Source: Cyrtobacter comes
Lineage (GTDB): Bacteria; Pseudomonadota; Alphaproteobacteria; Rickettsiales; Midichloriaceae
Direction of reading: 5' to 3'
Assembly: GCF_034470605.1 (NCBI RefSeq)
Contig: NZ_JARGYT010000074.1
Location: 1-6,072 of the forward strand
Length of the DNA stretch: 6,072 nt
Part shown: in pieces, positions 1 through 5,976 of the stretch
How positions within the stretch are numbered: the stretch's first letter is position 1
How the letters are laid out: the number at the start of each line of letters is the position of its first letter
Position numbers and translations under genes: made by a program
Notes under the pieces: model-generated
The model's database searches: none
Told to the model about the DNA's origin: nothing
The model's input: the letters and a program-made list of their open reading frames with translations, nothing else

Positions 1-30
1 GAAACAACCTTTTATCCATCTAAATACCAT
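1..30 (-). CDS. Start of IS transposase frame (10 codons only)
   Basis: The ATG at 30-28 (minus strand) is preceded by GGAGG at 43-39 with an 8-base spacer. This is the best Shine-Dalgarno match near either window edge. Ten codons are visible (MVFRWIKGCF) before the edge. A second ATG at 19-17 in another frame (MDKRLF) would resemble other IS5 N-termini, but it lies 19 bases from the ribosome binding site. The transposase assignment rests on position inside the IS end and not on the peptide itself. The element may use two overlapping frames, as many IS5 relatives do. Confidence 0.45.
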   Translation of the reverse strand, partial: MVFRWIKGCF

Positions 31-46
31 ATTTATCGCCTCCAAT

Positions 47-77
47 ATAATATTGCATCTTTTCCATTATTTGGCAA
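47..77 (-). promoter_or_regulatory. Possible IS transposase promoter
   Basis: On the minus strand TTGCCA (77-72) resembles a -35 box and TATTAT (52-47) a -10 box. They are 19 bases apart and lie just upstream of the GGAGG and ATG of the leftward frame. Both boxes match the sigma70 consensus at five of six positions. The spacing is longer than ideal, so this is a weak call supported mainly by its position. Confidence 0.3.
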
Positions 78-99
78 AACCTTTGTTAACAGTGCCTAA
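78..99 (+). repeat. IS terminal inverted repeat, left copy (cargo side)
   Basis: Positions 78-99 are the exact reverse complement of 5955-5976. The 19 bases at 78-96 are the IS terminal repeat, and TAA at 97-99 mirrors TTA at 5955-5957 on the other side. The match stops at both ends: position 77 against 5977, and 100 against 5954, do not pair. That supports a true element boundary at or next to position 96. Confidence 0.9.
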
Positions 100-770
100 A
101 GAAATACGATAATATCAAAAAGCAGGAGCTGCAGTACCTGCGCGAGCATCTTTTAGTTAGTCAACATAGAACTTTTGATGAGGCTATTAATCAATTATTC
201 AGCCATGATTTTTGGTTAAGAGATGAAAGCGGTGATAAAGGCGAAGAGACTGATTGTTATACCCAAGTAAAAAATGAGATCAATGTACACGCTCTTACTA
301 TATTAAATATACTAGACTTTATACGTAGCAATTTTCATATTAATGAAGGCAATTTGGGCAAATATATTTTATCTCAAAAAGAAAATTTTCCTAAAGGGAG
401 GAAAGATTTATATGAGTTAGCCATCAAACACTTTTTACAACGAGATTTCATTTCATCTGTACATATTGGTATTGCTCAATTAGAATTTTTATTGCGTGAC
501 TATATTTGCAGAAAAGGTCGTGTTGATAAAAAAATCACGAAGAACCTAAGGGACCTACATGGTATTATATCAATGATAGAGAAAGAAAAATACCTAGAAG
601 AAAGTAAGCGTTTTACGATTAAATATCTTTTTGTGGGATTAAAAATAAGAAATAAGCTTTACCATGGTCAAGTCACGGATGAGCAATTTCAGAAAGATAA
701 TTCACTTACTAATCACTATGTATACATATGCTGGGTAATTATTGTTTTTTTGCAAAAAACAATAGGCTGA
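97..770 (+). CDS. 5'-truncated gene remnant with HEPN-like RX4H motif (DUF4209-like C-terminus)
   Basis: The frame is open from the IS boundary to TGA at 768-770, about 224 residues. It has no ATG, and upstream it runs straight into a TAA inside the IS repeat (87-89). I therefore read it as the 3' part of a larger gene cut by the IS. A TTG at 354 with GAAGG four bases upstream could start a 138-residue product. In that numbering, IAQLEFLLRDY (40-50) and GLKIRNKLYHG (95-105) look like the paired helices of DUF4209/HEPN proteins. R99 and H104 form RX4H, the catalytic signature of HEPN RNases. The upstream part (DEAINQLFSHDFWLRD and following) is unrecognised. The gene ends 10 bases before the nuclease-NTPase gene, so the two were probably cotranscribed. 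The HEPN call is a motif inference; the family assignment is tentative. Confidence 0.6.
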
Positions 771-780
771 AGTTCATTTA

Positions 781-2586
781 ATGGGGGTGAATGTTTTAGG
801 GTGGATTCAATTGTCAACTAATACAAAAAGCAAGAAACATAACCCTACATCTGGATTCAGGAAGGGTTATAGTTATCAAACTTTATGTGCCGCAGAATTG
901 TGTTATAAATTGCTGTCTCAGCCAGGAGATTACCAATCTATTATTGTAGAATATCAAAATGATGATCAAAATCATAATTTTAAATTTGATGATATCGTTT
1001 TGATAAAAACAGATTCGGAAAAGATTGGATATCAATGCAAGTATAGCGAAAAGACATGGGGTAAAACGGAATTTTCAAAACTAATAAAAATATTATCTGG
1101 TTCACGTGAGTCTCAAGATTACAATGAGTTCAGTGAATTTTATCTGCAGACTAATAGAGTGCTAGTAGAAGAATATAAAAACAAGTACGATCCAACGACC
1201 CAGCGATTTAAGGATATAGAATTAGATGGTGCATCTGAAGAGTTTTGGAATAAAGTAAGATTTATTTTTGAAAATACCTATCTGGAGGAAAAAGAAGAGA
1301 GTGTAAAACAGTTGTTTTATAAACTTAAATGCACTGAAGATGGTATCAATAGCTTGCTATTAAATCTTAGAAAGGAAGAAGAGAAAAAATATACAGCTAA
1401 AATTAATATTGAAAAACTTAAGAAGTGGCTACAGTATTACGATCCGCGTACATTAAAGCAAGATTTTGAAATACCCCAAGATTTTCAATATTTTGATCGC
1501 GATATTCATGAAAAATTAATCAAAGAGTTATTGGAAAGTAGCTGTAGTACGAAGGTGATAATTGGCTCGCCAGGGGTAGGGAAATCTACTTATATTGCAA
1601 AATTATACGAAGATCTTAAGAAGAATAAAAAGGTATGCTCCATAAAACATCACTATTATATTAATAATAGTGATAATGATCTATACTATAGACTTGATTG
1701 CGATAGGATCATCGAAGGATTTAAAGCCAATCTTACGCAAGATTATAAGCATCTTTTAGGAGAGAAAGCTAATCAAAACTTAGAAAATATTTCATGTGAA
1801 GAATTGATAGATGAATTAAGTAAAAATTTACAAAATGATTCAACATTTATTATCATAATAGATGGATTGGATCACTGTAGCAAACATGGTAAATCTGAAG
1901 AATTAAAGAGTTTTCTTGGAAAAATATATTTTCCCAAGAGGAATGTGCGGTATATATTCGCAACACAACCTCAAATTTTAGATGATCTTAGTATACAAAG
2001 CTGCGATAGAATAGAAATGAATGGATTATCAGAAAATGCTATTTATTCAATAATTAATCAAAATTCTATAAAGTTGTTGTTTCCGGAGGATAAATATGAA
2101 AAAGATCAAATATTGAAAGAGCTCTTTATGAGATGCGAGGGGAATATACTGTATTTACGATATATTCTTGGATATTTAAAAAATAATACAGATGAGAAAA
2201 TAAACATAGAGTTATTAAATAAATTATTAGAAAATTTTCCTCTGTGCGAAGGGGATCTGAATAAGTATTACAATCTCGTTTGGAAAGATCTCATTTGGAA
2301 AGAAAATACCGATATCATAAAGCGCATACTCGCCATTGCTACTATTTTCTGGCGCTTCCAATGTTTTTATACAAGAGAACAGCTTGTTCGTTGTGTTTCA
2401 AATTCTACCACAGAGAATTGGTTAAATTTTCAAAAATTTGAGCATCTCTTAAAGTACCATAAAAATCACACAATATTTTTTCACAGTAGTTTTCCTGAAT
2501 TTATCTACAATTTAAAATGCTATAAAGATAATGTACTTAATGTAAAAAAGAATATTTTCAATTGGTTAGAATGTACAAAATTGTAA
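781..2586 (+). CDS. PD-(D/E)XK nuclease + STAND/NACHT-like NTPase (N-terminal part of an Avs-like defence protein)
   Basis: The product has 601 residues from ATG 781. Residues about 24-90 look like a DUF4297/Cap4-type restriction nuclease: SGFRKGYSYQ, then FDDIVL (D70/D71) and GYQCKYS (Q85, K87), the D...QxK core. Residues about 235-600 form a P-loop NTPase. Walker A is GSPGVGKST (262-270), Walker B is IIIIDGLDH (357-365), a sensor-like FATQPQ lies at 393-398, and CEGNILYLR (452-460) resembles the GxP helix of NACHT/STAND proteins. HSSFPEFI (568-575) fits the winged-helix end of such modules. In characterised relatives the nuclease cuts DNA once the NTPase oligomerises on sensing phage protein. 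ATG 781 has no clear ribosome binding site. TTG 811 is preceded by AGGGTGG with a 6-base spacer and is a serious alternative start (MSTNTK). The frame ends at TAA and then continues open in the same frame. Confidence 0.8.
   Translation: MGVNVLGWIQLSTNTKSKKHNPTSGFRKGYSYQTLCAAELCYKLLSQPGDYQSIIVEYQNDDQNHNFKFDDIVLIKTDSEKIGYQCKYSEKTWGKTEFSKLIKILSGSRESQDYNEFSEFYLQTNRVLVEEYKNKYDPTTQRFKDIELDGASEEFWNKVRFIFENTYLEEKEESVKQLFYKLKCTEDGINSLLLNLRKEEEKKYTAKINIEKLKKWLQYYDPRTLKQDFEIPQDFQYFDRDIHEKLIKELLESSCSTKVIIGSPGVGKSTYIAKLYEDLKKNKKVCSIKHHYYINNSDNDLYYRLDCDRIIEGFKANLTQDYKHLLGEKANQNLENISCEELIDELSKNLQNDSTFIIIIDGLDHCSKHGKSEELKSFLGKIYFPKRNVRYIFATQPQILDDLSIQSCDRIEMNGLSENAIYSIINQNSIKLLFPEDKYEKDQILKELFMRCEGNILYLRYILGYLKNNTDEKINIELLNKLLENFPLCEGDLNKYYNLVWKDLIWKENTDIIKRILAIATIFWRFQCFYTREQLVRCVSNSTTENWLNFQKFEHLLKYHKNHTIFFHSSFPEFIYNLKCYKDNVLNVKKNIFNWLECTKL
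2584..2586 (+). other. In-frame TAA interrupting one long reading frame
   Basis: The codon order here is LECTKL, TAA, EDQYIKWFLID and onward, all in the same frame. Apart from this one stop, the frame from 781 to 4419 is open for 1212 sense codons. There is no homopolymer that would suggest an indel. One substitution (for example CAA, AAA or GAA to TAA) explains the break. It falls at the expected junction between NTPase and sensor regions. Readthrough or a true two-gene split cannot be excluded from sequence alone. Confidence 0.75.
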
Positions 2587-2622
2587 GAAGATCAATATAT
2601 CAAATGGTTTCTCATAGATCAA

Positions 2623-4419
2623 TTGAAGTATTCGATAAGTGGTGAGATAGACTTGACTATTATTAACGATATCAAAGAATGGTTTATAGAAGCGATATCA
2701 TGTGGAAGGAATATTCGTTGTATAAAAATGTTGATGCGGTTTTATAAAAAAATACTAACAAAACATAAACTGCTAGTATTGAATAAGGAGCATCCAGAGC
2801 TGGTGAAGCAATATAAGGGGCTTGAGATAGAAGAGTCTCAGTTTGATACTCTTTATAGTATAGAAAGGGGAGTGCATTTTGCGCGTCCTATAAAAAATTT
2901 AGGAATGAGTTGCAAAGATTTTTCCAAACTTTACTTTGACTTAAAGCACAACATATGGACAGTATATGATAAAAATCTAGAGGTTATATTATCTATCAAT
3001 CCAGAAGCTTTAAGCACACTTGTTTTAAAAGAGTTATCTTATCGCGCCTTAGAAGAAGTTGTAAGATTTGCAAAAAAGAACGATCGATTTGAAGAAATAA
3101 ATGATGAGGTTTTTAATATCGTCTCTGAGGGGATTGAAAGAAGCAAAGTTACTTTAGAAAAGAGCAGTATATACCCTCCATACTACAATTCCCTCATTAA
3201 TATGACTGCTTATTATGATCAATTTAGTATAAAAGATGATATATATCCACTGATCAAACGACCAGAGGTCGGTAGCGGTCAAGTCTCGTGTTATCGTCTT
3301 ATACATGATTATGTTAACTCATTGCTACAACTTGGCAAAAAAGACTCTATACGAAAACTATTAGACGTTGCCAAAACAGGATACGAGCAAAAAACAATCT
3401 TAGCGATGTGTATAATAGATGATTTTAAGTACAATACCAAAAGTTTTCTAGATATTATTAGCACACTGAAAAATCGCACTCATATAGAAGAGGTATACCT
3501 ACTACTGCACACCAGTAAGTGCGAAGATAAGGATTTCTCACATTTTTTTGGAACACCTAAAAGACTTAACGATAGGGAGTCTTTTATAGAAGCTGAACAA
3601 CAAAAATGGGATGACGATCAAGGAATGTTTTCAATACCAGATGATTTCTTCATAATTATACTACAATTATGGAACCATAAAGACCCATATCCAATGAAAA
3701 CAAGCTATCCAATAGTTCCAGATGCTCAATATAATTTTTTAATAGAGATTGCAAAATTAGTTATTGATTCGATTAATAAAGCACAGGCTATAGATTATTA
3801 TAAGGTACTAGATATTTTAAATAATTTTATAGAAAATATTGAGAATATTTATAAAGGAAGCTTTCCGGAGGAAACGAGAAAGTCACAATTGTGTGAAATA
3901 GAGTATGAGAAATTTCAAAAATCAGCAAACAAGATTTCTATTCATATAGAATCGTGGAAAGCAAGGCGTGGAAAAAAAGAGATGGAAGATCAAGTTAAAT
4001 GGGATATTAGAAAAAGTGCGGCAAAAAATATCTGTAGCCAAATTTTTATATACATAATTCTATTTAAAATGTGCCTAAATCAGGCTATCACAATTCAAGA
4101 AAAAGAACATGAATACATCAATAAGATTATGAATACACAATCTCTTATAGCAATTGTAGATCTGCAAAGTATATTGCGTAAGGAAATTCTCAATACTTCT
4201 ATATTAAAAAAAATAGTAGAAGAAAGAAGTCGGCAATATAAAGAACGAGACGAAAAAATAGAGCAATATAGGGATTTTTGTTTGAAATTATCTTTAAAAG
4301 ATCCAGCGAAATATATTTTACTGGCAGATTTATCAATGAAAATTGATAATAACAAAGACGACGCAATCGCATTATTAAGGAATGCAATGAATGAATTTGT
4401 AAAAGATCTTAGATGTTAG
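2623..4419 (+). CDS. All-helical C-terminal (sensor-like) half of the interrupted STAND protein
   Basis: From TTG 2623 the frame gives 598 residues, but it is already open from 2587, directly after the TAA. No Shine-Dalgarno sequence precedes the TTG, and the first in-frame ATG (2728) has none at useful spacing. An independent start is therefore poorly supported, and I treat this as the downstream part of the upstream gene. The composition is charged and helix-rich with no catalytic motif that I recognise. The last segment (about 554-590: DPAKYILLADL, then NNKDDAIALLRNAMN) resembles a TPR-type helical pair, and 446-464 is a strongly charged linker. In Avs and other STAND proteins the region after the NTPase is usually a helical-repeat sensor for the trigger, so that role is inferred from position. 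The sum of 1212 residues is shorter than typical Avs proteins. The gene ends with TAG, and no terminator is evident downstream. Confidence 0.65.
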   Translation: MKYSISGEIDLTIINDIKEWFIEAISCGRNIRCIKMLMRFYKKILTKHKLLVLNKEHPELVKQYKGLEIEESQFDTLYSIERGVHFARPIKNLGMSCKDFSKLYFDLKHNIWTVYDKNLEVILSINPEALSTLVLKELSYRALEEVVRFAKKNDRFEEINDEVFNIVSEGIERSKVTLEKSSIYPPYYNSLINMTAYYDQFSIKDDIYPLIKRPEVGSGQVSCYRLIHDYVNSLLQLGKKDSIRKLLDVAKTGYEQKTILAMCIIDDFKYNTKSFLDIISTLKNRTHIEEVYLLLHTSKCEDKDFSHFFGTPKRLNDRESFIEAEQQKWDDDQGMFSIPDDFFIIILQLWNHKDPYPMKTSYPIVPDAQYNFLIEIAKLVIDSINKAQAIDYYKVLDILNNFIENIENIYKGSFPEETRKSQLCEIEYEKFQKSANKISIHIESWKARRGKKEMEDQVKWDIRKSAAKNICSQIFIYIILFKMCLNQAITIQEKEHEYINKIMNTQSLIAIVDLQSILRKEILNTSILKKIVEERSRQYKERDEKIEQYRDFCLKLSLKDPAKYILLADLSMKIDNNKDDAIALLRNAMNEFVKDLRC

Positions 4420-4481
4420 TTCAAGCAAAAAGTACATAAGGATTTTACACCCCCTCTACTCATAGTATTTTTGGATTCTTA

Positions 4482-4490
4482 TGCTATAAT
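4482..4490 (+). promoter_or_regulatory. Extended -10 promoter for the Rpn gene
   Basis: TGCTATAAT at 4482-4490 is a perfect extended -10 (TGN plus TATAAT). The region 17-18 bases upstream (around 4461-4467, catagta) has no good -35, as is common for extended -10 promoters. Transcription would begin near 4497, giving a leader of about 15-30 bases before the candidate starts. This makes the nuclease gene independent of the upstream operon and suits a sigma70-type (proteobacterial) host. Confidence 0.6.
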
Positions 4491-4513
4491 GTTATCAACA
4501 CTACCAAAATTAT

Positions 4514-5398
4514 GTGAATAGAGAAGATATGGCTAGTAGATACCTAGATGTAACGAATGACTTAGCTTTCAAGAAGGTATTTTCAGACAAGGATATCATG
4601 AAAGACTTCCTCAATAGCATATTACATTTATCCAATGGCTCTGCGATAACGGAGATAGAGTTTATACCCACAGAAGAAGTACCTGATCTTGGGCAGAATA
4701 AGAGAAGTATATTCGATTTGAAGTGCAGAGATCAGGATGGCAATTGGTTTGTAGTTGAGATGCAAAATAGAAAACAGGAACATTTTCTAGAAAGGGTGCA
4801 GTTTTACGCTTCCCATACCTATGTTGCGCAACTTCCAAAAGGAAAAAGCCATAAAGGATTGATGCCTGTAATACTAATTGCAATTAGCAAAGAAAATCTG
4901 TTTCCAGATGAGATCGGCTGCGTTAGCTACCACAAAACAAAAGAAGATCAAACTAATAAACAACACCTATTTGCACTATCTTATGTATTCATCGAATTAG
5001 GCAAGTTTAATAAAACAGCGCAAGAGCTATATAGTACAGAAGATTACTGGTTATATTTCTTGGCCGAATCAGAGGAGATAAAACAGCCCCCTTCCAGCAT
5101 AAAGGATCATTGGGTATTGAAGGCGTATGAAACTATCGAGAGATTCAACTGGAATGATATAGAATACGATGGGTATATTAGGGCTAAACTACTGGCCGAG
5201 GCAGAAGAAATGACATTGCAGGACAATCTGCAAAAAGCTACGATGAAAGGTATAGAAAGGGGAAGAGAAGAGGGTATAGAACAAGGCAGAAATGCAGAGA
5301 AGCTAATAATAGCCAAGAACTTACTATCCCTTGGAATTGATAAGAAGAAGATCTCAGAATCTACAGGATTATCTCTAAAGGAGATAGAGGGGCTTTAA
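4514..5398 (+). CDS. Rpn-family recombination-promoting nuclease / putative transposase (PDDEXK_2)
   Basis: This is a full-length member of the Rpn/TIGR01784 group of PD-(D/E)XK nucleases, which cut DNA and promote recombination. Some Rpn proteins have been linked to phage defence. The longest frame (GTG 4514) gives 294 residues. ATG 4529 (289 residues, MASRYLDVTNDLAFKKVF) is the likelier start because the family's conserved N-terminus begins there. In 294-residue numbering the core is SIFDLKCRDQDGNW (D68) and VVEMQNRK (E82, Q84), followed by ERVQFYASHTY (93-103), the family's classic signature. RAKLLAEAEEM (223-233) precedes a charged region, GIERGREEGIEQGR (246-259). The C-terminus (GIDKKKISESTGLSLKEIEGL, about 274-294) resembles a helix-turn-helix. 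No inactivating lesion is seen, unlike in its neighbours. The ribosome binding site is weak (AGAGA near 4520). Confidence 0.9.
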   Translation: MNREDMASRYLDVTNDLAFKKVFSDKDIMKDFLNSILHLSNGSAITEIEFIPTEEVPDLGQNKRSIFDLKCRDQDGNWFVVEMQNRKQEHFLERVQFYASHTYVAQLPKGKSHKGLMPVILIAISKENLFPDEIGCVSYHKTKEDQTNKQHLFALSYVFIELGKFNKTAQELYSTEDYWLYFLAESEEIKQPPSSIKDHWVLKAYETIERFNWNDIEYDGYIRAKLLAEAEEMTLQDNLQKATMKGIERGREEGIEQGRNAEKLIIAKNLLSLGIDKKKISESTGLSLKEIEGL

Positions 5399-5413
5399 AG
5401 TGTCGGCATATCA

Positions 5414-5493
5414 GGTTAAGTGGAATGTATTAGTCAAGATTTAATCTTACAGACAGTACAAATAATACATTTTATACTCAATTCTAACCACTT
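5414..5493. repeat. Nested inverted repeats downstream of the Rpn gene
   Basis: AATGTATTA (5424-5432) pairs perfectly with TAATACATT (5463-5471). Inside the loop lies AAGATT-T-AATCTT (5436-5448), a near-perfect palindrome. Outside, GGTTA (5414-5418) can pair with TAACC (5485-5489), or alternatively AAGTGG (5418-5423) with CCACTT (5488-5493). There is no U-tract of the kind that ends an intrinsic terminator. The structure could slow or end transcription between the convergent genes, or be the remains of a mobile-element end. Confidence 0.5.
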
Positions 5494-5550
5494 CTATGGA
5501 AAGTCTGAGAGGAGAGACGCGCTGCTTGATGAAGAATTATGTTTCATAGA

Positions 5551-5946
5551 CTATTTATCAAAAGTTTTTTTATAATTTTCTATAGCATCTTCAATTGCTA
5601 TAGAGAGCCTCATTGAATCTTGGAACTGGCCATTACTCGTTGGGTAATTGAGAAAACCTAAATTTATTGCGGCGTTCAATCGAAGTTCCACAGGCAAAGG
5701 CTCATTCTTAGCAACACTTGAAAAATATTCTACTGACGATTTTAGATATTCATCGGGTTCTGGATAATGATTCTTTTTTAGATAATCTAAAGCGAGATTA
5801 CTACAGTGCTCTCGAAACTCATATTTGTATAGAATCCAAGATCACGCAGTGTTTTTAACCCATATCAAGAAGTAAACAATCTGCAATCCTATCAGAACAA
5901 TAAAAAAGACTGATAGATAATCTTCTTTATCATTTATGGCAATCAT
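5551..5946 (-). pseudogene. Small single-pass membrane protein gene, disrupted by in-frame TGA and abutting the IS
   Basis: The minus-strand frame from ATG 5946 to TAG 5553-5551 has 131 codons before the stop, with one in-frame TGA at codon 35 (5844-5842). Residues 11-30 (LSVFFIVLIGLQIVYFLIWV) are a clear membrane segment. After the TGA comes a soluble helical region (SWILYKYEFREHCSNLALDY and onward, ending IENYKKTFDK) with ordinary codon content. The downstream part has no usable start near the TGA, so a broken single gene is more likely than two genes. No ribosome binding site precedes the ATG, because the IS begins 11 bases upstream. The frame is open through to the IS, so the true N-terminus may also have been lost. 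I do not recognise the family. TGA serves as a stop for the HEPN-like gene, so a recoded TGA is unlikely. Confidence 0.55.
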
Positions 5947-5954
5947 TATGGCGA

Positions 5955-5976
5955 TTAGGCACTGTTAACAAAGGTT
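5955..5976 (+). repeat. IS terminal inverted repeat, right copy (cargo side)
   Basis: The terminal repeat at 5958-5976 plus the flanking TTA (5955-5957) is the perfect reverse complement of 78-99. The transposase stop codon (5967-5965, minus strand) lies within the repeat, so the gene runs to the very end of the element. Confidence 0.9.

Larger units (their letters stand above)
1..96 (-). mobile_element. Inner (5') end of an IS5-type insertion sequence, left copy
   Basis: Read on the minus strand, this stretch begins with the terminal repeat ggcactgttaacaaaggtt (96 down to 78). It continues through a short leader with a promoter-like pair and a good ribosome binding site into the first codons of a leftward frame. 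The same 19 bases close the transposase-bearing element at the other edge of the window, so this is the promoter-side end of another copy of the same IS. The cargo-side flank is TAA (97-99), which fits the TNA or TA targets usual for IS5-family elements. The body lies outside the window, so completeness cannot be judged. Confidence 0.8.

Noticed and set aside
4095..4387. Two overlapping minus-strand open frames opposite the end of the helical-sensor region
   Set aside because: They lie entirely within the well-supported plus-strand coding frame, have low-complexity Ser/Leu/Ile/Phe composition typical of antisense shadows, and lack ribosome binding sites.
4420..4480. Intrinsic terminator after the STAND gene
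   Set aside because: No GC-rich hairpin followed by a T-run can be drawn; the C-run (accccc, 4448 onward) has no pairing partner nearby.
4662..5316. Two minus-strand open frames opposite the Rpn gene
   Set aside because: They are antisense to a clear full-length Rpn-family protein and show no recognisable motifs.
4514..5398. Rpn gene as the transposase that mobilises the flanking repeats
   Set aside because: The flanking repeats belong to an IS5-type element that encodes its own DDE transposase within the repeat boundary. Rpn proteins are not known to use such ends.
5842..5844. Alternative genetic code with TGA as Trp (would give NTAWSWILY)
   Set aside because: TGA ends the HEPN-like gene at 768-770, TGG is used freely for Trp, and no other gene carries an internal TGA. 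A point mutation is simpler.
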